From the NCBI GenBank assembly GCA_023515745.1, contig JALECJ010000007.1, forward strand, positions 124,001 through 188,000: 64,000 nucleotides of DNA, given 5' to 3'. The notes beneath the pieces are model-generated. The model had not been told where the DNA came from, searched no databases, and saw only the letters and a program-made list of their open reading frames with translations. The DNA is from Amoeboaphelidium protococcarum. Its lineage: Eukaryota; Aphelidiomycota; Aphelidea. Positions 23,901 through 35,323 of the stretch are shown in pieces (position 1 is the first letter of the stretch; each line of letters begins with the position of its first letter). The translations under genes and the position numbers were made by a program.

Positions 23901-26900
23901 CGACGTTCTGCGTAGCTAATCTACTCTATCAGCTTGAAGTAGTATAAAACACTAGCATTGTGAACTAGAATATTCCATGGATTGGGTTTTACAAGTACAC
24001 CTCTGGCTCCAAGCCTATTGGATATCTGACGTTGCCTGTGTTCCTACTCCTGTCTTTCAATTTGACAAAGTTAGCCTTTGTTTGGGAGTAGCCTTTAAGA
24101 GAAAAGTATCCGGAGCTACCTTTGAGGGTTTCTTTATGGCCGCTTTTACCACCTTTATCGATTAGTGCACCTGGTCAAATACATCAATCTTCTAGCTAGA
24201 ATGTGTTGGGTCATAAAAAGACTCTCTCTCGAATAATATAGGTGGCCAGGTCTACTACTGCCGAGTTCGCTTCTGGAGTTAATTATTGGATGTCGAATTT
24301 TTTCCATCATTTTGGATGCGAGTTGGTAACGTTAGTGCATTATGTTTGTGGCTTTGCGAAAGGGAGCGGATTGGGATTATTGTACATTCTGATGGGCATT
24401 ATTCTAGCATAACGGTAGAAGAAGATGTCCACAATCTGGCCGTTGTATGTGGCTCTGGTGAGTGTCGTGATGATTTTCTAATATCTCTGCGTATTAGGAT
24501 ATCCTCCAACTACAGAAATTCAATTCCCTTGGGCTGGTCTTCCTGTGAATGTACTGAACTGTATTGGACTACCACTGAACTATTAATATTTTTACATATC
24601 GCCAGATTTCTGTGTCCTACTGTTCTCTGCATTTCTACTCAATCACTTTGTGGCAGATCACAACGCGAATGAGGATGATGATTTTTATTTATGGCGGAAT
24701 TATCGAGATATGATGGATGCTGATTTTACGGTGAAGCCTCGTAGTAAAGTCTCCTATCTGAAAATGGTACTCTTCAGGTATTTCATTTGGGCAGTGGTGA
24801 TTCTGCTTTTTGCTAGCGGAACTGTAGCCGTGGATCTATTGCGATTTGTATTCCTTTGCTTCTCGCTGGTATTCATCGCCATTGGTGAAAACTTTATGCT
24901 TCATAAAAGAACGAGAATCAGATTCTGGAAGTTCATTAATGGTTACATGGTAGTGTGGGTACTCATTTAGAATTGCTATCAGATCCTCGCCAACTTTCTT
25001 GGACTATCATCACCTGACTCTAGGCCGTGGTATGTCGTATTTGGCGTGACAAGATTCTCTGTGCAGAGTTGGGCTGACTTTTAAAGTTAGGCTTTTACAC
25101 CGATCAATGTTCTGACCTTGTTTACTCTCGCGGCCGTGCTCATCCAGGTGAGATTGAACAAGAGTACTTCCATGTCACACATGTCCAAGTTTATCAAGAA
25201 AGACTCGGCCAAATCTGTGTTTCGTGCCAAAGAGTATTTGAAAAAGAAGCAAATGCAGATCCTTGAGAAGAAGTTATAGACAGACACTGAGGTTTCGCTT
25301 ATTCGGGAGGAAGTATCTCAGCTGAAAGGAAAGTAAAGTGATATTAATGACTGGATTCTGTTGTATGGACAAAAGCCAGACTCTGAGCATTGGATGCTTG
25401 TTGATCGGGTTGATGGTGGTGAAATTGTCGTAAAGTAGGATTATGAATTTGACAATCTGACTACGGCCGGTGAGCACTTGGGACTTAGTCGTCGTAAGTC
25501 TGATATTCGTCAAGATGCTCTTCTTAAGCCTTAGCAAAGTTAAGGGACGTTCGGTTCTGGAACGAACACCTAATCTCTTGATAGATCGACCTCATAAGTT
25601 CGCCGCCGTCTAGTTGGTATTGCTGAAGTGTAAAGCTCATAACCTCATTCGGTTTAACCATAAAATCCGGCTGATTCAGTTTAGACGTCAGTTAATCCTC
25701 GAGACTAGGTGCCGCCAAAGAAGGTGTCATTATATCGTAAGCTAATGGTAAAACTATTAAAGAAGCTCTACCGATTGTCTTACAACTACACTGACATGTA
25801 TGTCACAACAAGTACCAGAAATCTAATGAAAACTGACTGGTAACACGAGTCGCTTCTATGGGCATTTCTTAAGGGCATCTTCTTTGCCATCTGTGCACAT
25901 ACTACGGTTATTGTATACCTTGCAGTGTATGGAAATTAAGTGTACCATGGGAATCTTCTTGCCATAATTCCAACGTTCTCGGTGCTGCTTGTGGCGATGC
26001 TGCAAAGACCTTATCCGTCTAGAGTGTACTGGGAGTTTCTTTTTGCAGTCGTGGAATTAACCGTGCTCATCAAGTACTTTTTCTAATTCCAGGTATTTAC
26101 CTTTAATGAGCTGTAATGTAATGGTTCTGAGAATTACCTACGTGATATTGCATACTTTGTCGGTATCTAAAAGAGTTGCGGATCATTCTTTGTTGATGTG
26201 ATTACCGAGCTGATTGTTCTTCTTTGCTGTATCCTTCATCGTGGTTTAATGAGACGCCTTGGCCTCTGGTCTAACTTTTAGTATGGTGGTGCTGATAAGA
26301 AGGTCTCATCTTAAAAAGCTGATGATTAGTCATAGAAGTCGCCAGTTGGATATTTAAACGAAGAAGAGAAGACGATGCTTACCACTGATATACCGAAAGT
26401 TCCATTGATAACGAAAGGGCAAGTCGGAGATGGTTTAAAAGTGAAGATTGATGATCAGCCAACTGATCCGTAATTGGAGCATCGCAGTTCGTGGCAATCT
26501 ACGCTGACTTCAAGTCTTTAGCGATTTTACAAGACAACAGTGTAAACTTCTGAATTACCAGGACACGATTACTATTTGGGAATGATCTGCGCTGACATTT
26601 TGGCCTTCATCCTGACGATTATATTCTGGCCTTCTTTCTCAGGTGATGTAGTCGTGGACAATAACATTGAATTTCTCTCGGCCGTGATCAATTAGAATAC
26701 GGTGCCACCACTGTTTGTGGCTATATTGGTACTCAACTTTGTTCTAATCGTCACGGATAGAGCGATTTACATTGCAAAGTCTGTAAAAGCCAAATTCTTG
26801 ATGTAGTATGTCACAGTAATATCGTTCGCTGTCTGGATATTTTTTATTCTACCTACAAGTAACCGCGCCTCCTTCACCAGTCTATAGTCCCTTTAGCTGT

Positions 26901-28309
26901 GGTTCTTTGTAAAATGCATCTACTGGTATTTCTCTGGTCTATAAATCAAGTCGTCATATCCGCGAATTCGCGCTAACAATTTCTTGATGCGTCGATATGG
27001 GCGTACCAATCTAATTGCTTTTAATGTGTATCGAGTTTTGCCTTTTGTCTGGGAGATTAGGAATTTTATTGACTGGGGATTGAGCGATACCTGTCTTGAT
27101 CTTTATCAATGGTTGAAGTTTGAAGAGATTTATGCATCGTTGTACGTGGTGAAGACTAACAGAGTCATTCAGGGCAAGTATGATCCTCGTCGCTTTGGCG
27201 AGTAGAGGAATAGGATGGCCAAGAAGATTTGTAGCTTTTTTATTGTGCTTGGTATGACTTTCTTGATATGGTTTCCGCTGATTTTCTTGTCCATTCCTGG
27301 ATCTACTAAGCCTAATCCTGCAACATCTGCCTCCATGTCTATAGGTATAACTGGATACGAGCCGTTTTATGAGTAGACCGTTCCGAGCCTTCTTATTAAG
27401 AACTTGACGAATGATTAGATTGGTCAGTTGCGTGAATAGTATCCTTCTTTGTTCCCGTCATATTTATCATACAGCACTGTGTAATTGGTTCAGTTTCCTA
27501 GTAACTCAATGTCAAGCTGGCAGATTAATGCTCCTTCTGAGGCGAGTCTCCGCTCATTACTAATTAATTTTAATCAAAGTGTTCAGCTGTAAACTACAAT
27601 CACTGTTGGTAAAGGTGAAAGTGTTGGATTTGTACAGTCTAAGAATACCTTTTTCAAGTATTTGGGCCTATCTGATCGGTTTCAATTGTTATCAGTCATG
27701 AATTCATCGTCCGCTGTAGTCAATCTGACTTCGATCTACCCGATGTTTCTTCATTCGTTATCATCTGGTGCTCTAATCAATCTAGCGTCTGATAACGGAT
27801 TTTAAGCGGATGGTTAGATGCGATATATTCAACCTGCCAATGTACCAGGAAATGTCACTAGTGGCAACAATTCAACTACTAATGCTTCGTCAATAAATGC
27901 TGTAACTGTTTCTGATGACTGGTGGGAACTGCGTGTCAACAATACAAAATAAGGGACTAGTTCAGCTGAATTTGAGGCGCCATAGTTTCACATACTCTCT
28001 GAGAATATTCCAACATTCAGTGCATTATCATCAGGCTCTGTCATTGGACTTTATGTGGCTGTAGTGTTCACAGTGGCGCGAATTGTTCGTGGTGCCATCT
28101 CCGGCCTCAGTTAGAAGATTATGTATGAAGATCTTCCATATCCTGATACGGTTCTCAAAATGTGTCAAGATGTCATTTTGGCTAGAGAAATGCGCTAGTT
28201 TGATGTTGAAGAGTCGCTGTATTATTAGCTGATCACATTATTCAGATCTCCGCGGATGCTATTGGAGTCCACTCGGATGCCACTCAACAATTAACAGCCT
28301 ACCGGATGA
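20999..28309 (+). CDS. PIEZO: PIEZO mechanosensitive cation channel
   Basis: Two exons: 20999-21614 and 21645-28309 (acceptor possibly 3 bp earlier), so a single intron of about 30 bp; about 2,426 residues. The second exon stays open for over 2,200 codons only if TAA and TAG are Gln; more than fifty such codons are in frame. It has an acidic N-terminus, then dozens of hydrophobic spans of the blade, a long charged/Gln-rich intracellular region (about 25,150-25,780), and the C-terminal pore module. Diagnostic end pieces: the PFVWEIRNFIDW block (PIEZO PFxW motif), LKFEEIYASLYVVK, the Asn/Ser-rich extracellular cap with YEPFYEQTVPS, the inner helix SGSVIGLYVAVVFTVARIVR, and a C-terminal domain DLPYPDTVLKMCQDV, LITLFRSPRMLLESTR. 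PIEZOs are trimeric stretch-gated channels. One of the most intron-poor PIEZO genes I can think of. Confidence 0.95.
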
Positions 28310-28416
28310 TGATTTAGCACTGGTAAAGAAGCTACTGAGCAATATTCCATGTTATGATATAAAAGGGGTAAATAGAGTAAAAATTCATTATATTGCATTC
28401 TATATATCTCATTCAG

Positions 28417-29388
28417 TCAGTGCATTTTCATTATGATGAAACAATTTACATTTTGAACAGCCACAGCTTTTAATAAAAACCTCACGCTCTTTTTAGTACT
28501 AGGTGATACAACTACCAGTTTTTATTATAATGCACACGCCTAAATTAGTAAATTGAACGCAATATCGTTTTAATCTTGTTACTCGCCGGCAGGAATGGTA
28601 GTAGTATTAACAGGAGACTATGCAGCAGTTATGAATAAATGACTCAGCTCTAGCGGTTATACAATGTTCATATTGTCTTGAATGAAACCAATAACTTTAA
28701 GGTGATCCTATTAAAATATTTACATATTATTGTCACTCTTAACTGAGTAATTAATGCATGTATGTATATTCAAACTACCACATTCAATATCAAGTCTTGG
28801 CAGTAAAAATTCGCGTTAAAGAGGCAAGGTTAGCAGTTCTGTATGCGGGGGAATATAATCATCTTGGACGAACTAACAAGAGGCAGCATGAGGAGGCAAT
28901 ACGCGTTTAAGCTATGGAGAACCACTTTGGAATGCCACGTAATGAAGATTATATGAATCGCTTAAGACTGCACCTGGTAATTGCTTTGTAATTTCAAAAT
29001 TGATGGAAGAGTCCACTGAAAATAACACAATACAAGTCTACTCAGACAAGTGTCCATTAACCTTCAATCGCCGCATGAGGGAGTCAAAGCTGGTTGAAAT
29101 TAAATTGCTTTTACTCTTTATACCATCGCCAGGAAATTTTAATCCCATAACCGCTCCGCCAACTTTATTTAGATTGGTAGTATAATCACACTCGAACGCA
29201 ATGTTGAGGCCATTATTACTTGCACTATGATACTGAGCCACAGCGATTTAGACAAAAAGGTGCTTCTTCAGTCGTTCCAAAAGACTGATGATGGATCGCT
29301 TCACATAGCTCTAAATTGCCATCTAATTACTTAAAATTCCCAACATTTTACCGTCATTAGGTATAAGAATCAGTAATATATTTGTCAT
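28417..29388 (-). CDS. Integrator subunit 14-like / unknown protein
   Basis: A single 323-residue open frame ending at TGA 28417-28419. The N-terminal half has an alternating beta/helix pattern (QIAVAQYHSASNNGLNIAFE, TCIVLFSVDSSINFEI). The middle LPRLDIECGSLNIHTCIN resembles the VLKCGHLTADVQVFP strand pair that follows the VWA domain of INTS14/VWA9, and KVIGFIQ resembles its EIVGFID. The classical VWA metal site (DxSxS) is not visible, so it would be a degenerate or truncated member. The distance to the upstream gene (120 bp) leaves little room for more N-terminus. A real gene is likely; the family assignment is tentative. It is convergent with PIEZO. Confidence 0.45.
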
Positions 29389-29508
29389 CTTTAACGTTGA
29401 ATTGATTCTAATGTTCAAAATAACGCGTGATAAGAGAATCTGGAAAACAGAAGAGGGGATTGATCAACTCCATTCTAATCTGGATCAATTTCAACTCGCC
29501 CATAGTTA

Positions 29509-30474
29509 TCATAATTGACAATATCCCCAAGGTTCGTATTTGCATAAGGTTGCAAGAGGATCTTCTCCTTCTGCGAATTTTAATAACTACTTAACCCATC
29601 TAGGCAAAGTGTTTGTTATAGCCCAATCAACACTGTTGGACAAGGCATCTATGGCAAAAACATGTCTCTTCTTACAATTTAAACCACATTTTGAAGAGAC
29701 GAGTGCTGCGCCATGAGTCCAAGCAATGTTACGCCATAATATCACCGTCTAATCAACAGCGAAAGTCAGCAGGCCTTGAAAGCGCGACACGTCCACTGCT
29801 GGCTTGTAGATGTTCACCAGAACTGGCATCATTTGTGCTGAGACATCAACAAAGATTCTGTTGATGATCTGGTTATCAGCGAGATGGGTAGAAGGATCGT
29901 CAACCTGAATTTCATTAGCTCTTTGACCAGCATAGGCGAGATCATAGTTGATATGAGCATTCATACCATAGAATAGGTTCTGGGCTAGCAGAGTTTCATT
30001 CTAGTCATAGACATTCAACCAGGTTGTCCATGGCCGAGGTAGCTTATCAACATGTCCCAACTCCCAGTCCAGCAATGCTTCCCTGTAGATATCAGCAAAG
30101 TCCGCCATATATTGCCCAACCCAAGAAGCGTTATTAAAAGTGTATTTCTATCCATCATTAGCAGGTCCTAAATACTTCATTGTCTCATCGGTAACTGCCA
30201 AGTAGGTAATCGAAAATTCAGCACGGCGATCGCCAGTCCTGATAAAATGACGAGTAATTAACTTAAGACAATCGTATGCAACAGTAAGATTTCGGCCAAT
30301 GGTGACATTCAGTATCTTGAGCAACTCTTAATCTCTACCTACACCGGGCGTAGCATTATCAGTAGCATTAAATGAGGGACTTGAAACAACAGTCTGCTAT
30401 GATCCTGCAGCAGGTATAGCATTGCAGCTCAGCACTAGCAAAGCACCAATTAAAAGTTCTTTGATCATCTTCAT
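29509..30474 (-). CDS. secreted DUF5995-like protein
   Basis: Single exon, 321 residues, TGA at 29509-29511. Signal peptide MKMIKELLIGALLVLSCNAIPAA. The core matches the poorly known DUF5995 pattern: WTTWLNVYDQNETLLAQNLF, YGMNAHINYDLAYAG, then a long helix region and WRNIAWTHGAAL. DUF5995-like proteins occur in fungi and bacteria and have no established function; the pattern is mostly helical with a conserved His in the NAHIN block. Two cysteine pairs and the leader suggest an extracytosolic protein. One TAG-encoded Gln lies between TFAVD and the WRN block. Confidence 0.7.
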
Positions 30475-30945
30475 TGTGATTGTACAAAAGCTTCTTAGTG
30501 CGAAGGACTTTAAGTAAAGTACTCCGATAAGCGTAATAGGGGATAGATTCAGCCGATGAGGCGCGGGGGAGACTTCGGCCGATTTTCAAACGATCGACCG
30601 ATTGACAATGCGCAACTTCACGCGCGTCAAACGATGAAACAGCTATTCACTAGATTTTATCATTAAGAGCCATAGCTTAGGAGTAGATAACTCACCTCCA
30701 ATTTTGAACTTATCATTTTTATGAGATTGATTAAGCTTTTATGTCGCAATCAATTGAAATTCCTAGATGATACAGTGAGGTATTGATCGTGTACCCAGTA
30801 GTTATTAGGTGAGCATGTTGTTGATACGAAGGCATAAAATAAAGGTAGAATAAGTGTAAGGAGATTTTTCAATAAATTAAACGCCATTCAGATTAATACA
30901 GTTTGTAAGTGCAATTTAAGGCAGCAACATTCAGAAAACATATGA
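30475..30945. other. intergenic, 5' flank of the DUF5995-like gene
   Basis: No conserved coding sequence; probable promoter of the DUF5995-like gene and 3' flank of the nuclease-like gene. Confidence 0.4.
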
Positions 30946-32265
30946 TCAATATTTTGATTTAGTGGAAGTCTATAGAGGCGAAGAACTCTCGAAACCCACC
31001 ACCGAAGACCAATCAGCTATCTCAGGTAACGATTCCTCATCATCTTCATCCAGAAGATTAAGCTCTTGCACTTGCTCTGGTGACAACACGCGAATCTCTT
31101 GGTATTACCGTGATCCGTCTTCACTCATACCAACGAAGAATTTTGGCTAAACCAGATTCGGAGACTATTCCCCAAGTACAGCTTGATCCTTTTCATTTCC
31201 TGATTTGCCGTCTCTTCTCTTGCTAATGCTATCGACAAGTTTAACCGCAGCTCGCAGTGGAGTCTTTAACACTTCAATTATCCCACTTTAAGATCCTGAC
31301 TAAACTTTGGACACCGCAATGGATTGACAAAGACAGATAACAATAGCCTTTATCAATTCACGACCAATAGGCTGAGTTAAATTCTATGCCGCATTCACAT
31401 TAGGTGCGTTAATATCGAATGGGAAAGTGTGTACGCGATCTCTTGCAGAATTCTCACAAAAGACCTTAAATTGCACCGGTGTCAAAAGTACAAGTGGAGC
31501 ATGAGACGCGTAGAGAGCAGCGAATACTTGAGCAAGTCTGCTCTTCTCATACCAAGGGCGTCCTGCAGAGTATGAAACGTCCCTTTTCAACTCTGTACAG
31601 AGCAATACCTTGCCGGATTCAGGGTCAGATACCCTCAGATCACACTTACTAGCATAATCATACCTGGAATCCGCCATGAATCCTCCAACCACCACTTTTT
31701 ACTGGTCTTCTAACTTAATCTTCACAGACATGCAGGCAGCGATTGTTTTAACCAAGTAATAAAATTCCATTGACACCACGGATTCCCCAACATTAATCTC
31801 ATCTCTTAGAGTTTGCAATGCGTCGACAACCATATTATTGTGTATGCAAGTCTCATAATGTTGAATCCACACGCGTTATACTCCCAAATACTCTGCCAGA
31901 CAATCAATACTATCCACACTATTGTCATTTATATTTATTATAGAGCGATAAATGCCTGGATGGTAATTATCATATGTCAGCTTGGATGCAAACGGGGAAT
32001 TAATCAGAATATTTTGACTATCATCTGATCCATCATTTCCATATGGTTGTACTAAGAATCTTCCATTGCTTATATTATTCTACAGCATCAGCTTTCTCTG
32101 AGCCAGGTGATCGGCAACAGAGCCGTGATACTCTGCGTCAAGATCTTGTATTTCCATACCATTTAGAGAACTTACATCTGATTCCAATATCGACAACTAG
32201 TCGCCTTATCTGACGCGCACTGGTTATGGTGATTACTCTGGTATCATTTGATTGAAAGACGCCAT
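30946..32265 (-). CDS. PD-(D/E)XK nuclease-like protein
   Basis: A single 439-residue frame (Met 32265 to TGA 30946-30948). Residues about 195-290 have the layout of a restriction-endonuclease-like fold: CDLRVSDPESGKVLLCTELK gives Asp209...Glu225-x-Lys227 (the D...ExK metal site), followed by a helix with RLAQVFAALYAS (Gln/Tyr positions typical of such folds) and a strand APLVLLTPVQFKVF. Similar domains occur in intracellular effector proteins (Crinkler-type) and in various fungal accessory proteins. There is no signal peptide. The N-terminal 190 residues are of unknown fold; the C-terminus (SPEQVQELNLLDEDDEESLP) is acidic. The fold call is motif-based only. Confidence 0.6.
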
Positions 32266-32545
32266 ATTGATGTATAGTTGATAAGACTTAATAATTGTGG
32301 AGAAATACGCGTAAATCACAGTAGTATGGTCTAAGAAGGCGAAATGAGAGAATTGCTCAGTTTCTTGGCATCGTCCTTTTAGCACGACCATCCAGCTGCA
32401 ATTTGGTTTTTGTATTGTTGCGCAGAGCACATTGGAAAATTTATCCAAGATCTATTCACATTCTCCGAAAATACACCAGAAGTTTTACAAATCTAAGACT
32501 AGCAGTAGACTTTAGGTTGTTATCGCTCCAATATAAAATAACATC
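32266..32545. promoter_or_regulatory. divergent promoter of the nuclease-like gene and CCDC12
   Basis: A 280-bp region between two divergent starts with one ACGCGT element at 32307-32312. Confidence 0.4.
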
Positions 32546-32914
32546 ATGGAAGAAGCGGCGCGATAAAGACTGTAGAGATTACGCAATGCAATGGCTAGTG
32601 GATAATTGTAGCGTGATCCAGAGAGTGTAGAGACCCACAATGCTGAGGTGAAGCATCTTAACAATACCCAGTAATAGAGTTAGTAGGAGTTCACGCCAGC
32701 GAATATGGAGGCTCTCGCTGATTGGTATGAGCACTAGCTGGAAGATCAAGTGAAGACTATGCGATAGTAAAGCTAATTAGACTTGGAAGATCTAGCTCCT
32801 AAAAAGATTGACTGGGATCTGAAGCGCGATATTGAGCCACAGCTCTAACTACTTGAGGATGCCACGCAGCGTAAAATTATTGAATTGGTTAAATAGCGAT
32901 TAGATTAAGCATGA
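32546..32914 (+). CDS. CCDC12: CCDC12 / Cwf18-type spliceosome-associated protein
   Basis: 122 residues in one frame. The C-terminal signature LDLEDLAPKKIDWDLKRDIE, then LLEDATQRKIIELVKQRL, is the conserved core of CCDC12/Cwf18, a component of the activated spliceosome and NTC-related complex. The N-terminus is Gln-rich, and about a seventh of the codons are TAA/TAG, so the gene is invisible under the standard code. It ends at TGA 32912-32914 and is convergent with the KHDC4-like gene. Confidence 0.9.
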
Positions 32915-33043
32915 TATTACTTTAGAGGAGATTGAGCGCTATATCCAGCTATCTGTAAATTGAAAATAAAATGCAAATCATACTGTACATCTCGATAAAT
33001 CAAGGCTTGATGCCAATTTCAAAATTTAATTTCATACTTCAAT

Positions 33044-34522
33044 TCATTACTAGTTCTACTTTTAACTCTCGTCTTGGTAAGGCATTTATTATTGAAACTG
33101 CAGTTACTGTTAAGGAGGCATTTACTGTTGAGGAATGAACTACTATTACTACATGGCAATTCCAGCTTGTGGGTTGTAAAAACCAAAGTACTGCTGCTAC
33201 TATTACAATTATAACATAGGATCCAAAGAGATTGCCATAGGCATTCCATAGAACTGTGAATAATCAACACCAGAGTCTTGCTAACCAGGCTGATAGAATG
33301 TCTCAACCTTCTAAGGCTATTATTATTACTGCTGTTATTATTACTGTTATTGCTACTACTGTTACTACTACTATTATTACTGATGCCTTTAAATTTTCTG
33401 CTAGTGCCTTTGCTATTAGAGCTACTGTTAGTGTTTACAATCATCTTGAATCTTGGTAATCAAGTCCCATACCAACTTCAAGCCACGCTTCAAATCTTCA
33501 GCAGACGCGTTAGTGAGAGTGATGAACATTGGAACTTCCAGTTCAGCCTGAGTATCCGGCTCTTTAAAATTGGATCCGATACCGCGCAATTGAATCTTTG
33601 TATTAGTAGTGCTTTAAATATACTTTACATGAGATCCTGCGGCACCAATAACTTTCGATCTAATCTACGTCGGTTGCAAGTTTGTCATCTCAAGCTCTTT
33701 CGCCAGCTCAATCGTCTCCTCTACTGTAGTGGTCTTATTCTATGCTACATTGGAGAATGTCTCAGTGATCACAATCTCCTTGTCCAGCATCTCCTTAATC
33801 ATCTAACACGCTTTAACCATCATCTCTTTATGAGACGCCCTCATATAAATGTGCATCAGAGGTTCTGCCCGCGTGGCCTTGCTCTTGTCCGGAAAGTACT
33901 TGCCTCGGCTCACAATATCGAAAGTGGCATGTTTTTAATTCTTCAAATCGGGCAACGACAGGCAAGTCTACCTAATAATTTACAGACTCTCTTCTCTACA
34001 CACCAAATATCGATTTCGCACATCATTCACGTAGATTACTTTGATGAAATCATTCAATTCGCGTTCATGCACATTAGGATCAACATTGGGTACAAGTTTC
34101 GGTTTACCATATGCATCAAGATTATTATCATTCTCGGCTGAAGTAGAATCAGCCTATGCTTAATCATGGCCGTTAGATGGAAGGGGAGGAGCATCCTGTG
34201 TCGGAGGCAGAGGAGGTAAATCATCATCAGCGGGAGGCGGCGGAGGTGGGGGAGGAGAAGATGGTGGTGGTGGTACAAGGGAGTCAGGCAATGGTGGCGG
34301 TAAATCTAATTCAGATTCTTCAGCCTTAACTTCTTCCTACTATGGATCGACAGACTTGTGCAACTTTGCTCGTAGCAAAGCACTTGCTTTTGATCGAGCC
34401 TTGGAAATCGCGTCCAATTCGTCATTATCAACCTCTTTTCTCTTTCTACATTATAATATCCGATATGTATAATTGAATTGATCTGCATTAAATGAGCCAG
34501 TCTACCTTTAAAATCGATCCAT
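33044..34522 (-). CDS. KH-domain RNA-binding protein, KHDC4/BLOM7-like
   Basis: Two exons, 34506-34522 (17 nt) and 33044-34445, with a 60-bp intron; 472 residues. An acidic/proline-rich N-terminus (PPPPSSPPPPPPPPADDD type) leads into two KH-type units: one around VCREESLQIIRQTCLSLP and DIVSRGKYFPDK, the other around RSKVIGAAGSHVKYIQ and TKIQLRGIGSNFKEPDTQ, as in KHDC4, which promotes splicing. The C-terminal third is a long polyglutamine region (33,110-33,430) written largely as alternating TAA, TAG, CAG and CAA codons, then QQYFGFYNPQAG. The opposite strand shows a long Leu-run open frame that is only its shadow. The tiny first exon is inferred from splice phase. Confidence 0.85.
33304..33417 (-). 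repeat. polyglutamine trinucleotide tract written in TAA/TAG codons
   Basis: Inside the KHDC4-like coding sequence. Read on the minus strand, runs of TAA, TAG and CAG/CAA codons give an interrupted poly-Gln. On the plus strand it appears as TTA/CTA/CTG repeats. Such a tract would be a wall of stops in the standard code. Confidence 0.8.
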
Positions 34523-35323
34523 TCTGTACCAATAGGAACAGTCAATGAAAATCAAGAGTTTCGCGTAAGTATAATACGAGAGAACAAAAGAGAGAGGTAG
34601 TTGGAGAGAACAGCGAAGCGAAAAGCACAGTACAGCCAAAAGAGCAGAAAAATTGAGCTATAATACATTTTTATACCGCTAAACAAGTGAAATTTATATA
34701 TCACATTATGGAATATCTAATAATCCAAAGTGGCGGTCAGACTGTTTCGCGCAGTTCAATCTAGAATTCAGGTTGGTTCGCGCTGAGTAACTGAAATCCA
34801 AATCGGACTTAGATTCACGCTCCAGTTATACAGCTACAATAAGAGGAAATTGAATAGAGTGTATCAAACAAATTGTGAACTTTAACGCTATTTTTTTGAA
34901 CATAATATCAAAAATGGTTGGATTTAAGAACACGCTTATCTGATTACAGTGCAGCTGGTTGAAATGAAGCCAATCACACGGAATGGGCTTACAGTTGTGG
35001 GTTAGCCAACACCAGGATTAATCCAAGTCGATAGAATAAAATAACCCCAAAGATATTTGAAAGGATACTAGATCTATCAATCACTCTGTTCAGGTGAGGC
35101 TTTATTTAATAAGTTTACATCTATGACGTCAAATGTTTGTTTGAAACAACGCGTAATCAAATACTTCCGGAATAGGCAAGTGCTCTCGGCGCCTCACTAT
35201 CGATCCGATCGGATTATCCGTTTCCTCTCATCGTCTCTTTGCATACATTCATTCATTCACTTACATCATATCTGCATCTCTAATAGCAGTTTGTCTCAAC
35301 TGTATATTGATTGAGATTCTGTG
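34523..35323. promoter_or_regulatory. long divergent intergenic region
   Basis: 800 bp between the KHDC4-like gene and the chitinase gene, the longest gene-free stretch apart from 41.9-42.7 kb. One ACGCGT element lies at 35149-35154. A plus-strand open frame at 35123-35314 has no protein-like features and is probably 5' leader. No tRNA or repeat recognised. Confidence 0.4.

Noticed and set aside
24286-24672. 128-codon open frame within PIEZO
   Set aside because: Out-of-frame shadow of the long PIEZO exon, which is continuous in the neighbouring frame.
33278-34141. Long plus-strand open frame of 287 codons beginning with a leucine run
   Set aside because: It is the antisense shadow of the poly-Gln and KH coding region of the KHDC4-like gene; the Leu run is the complement of TAA/TAG/CAG codons.
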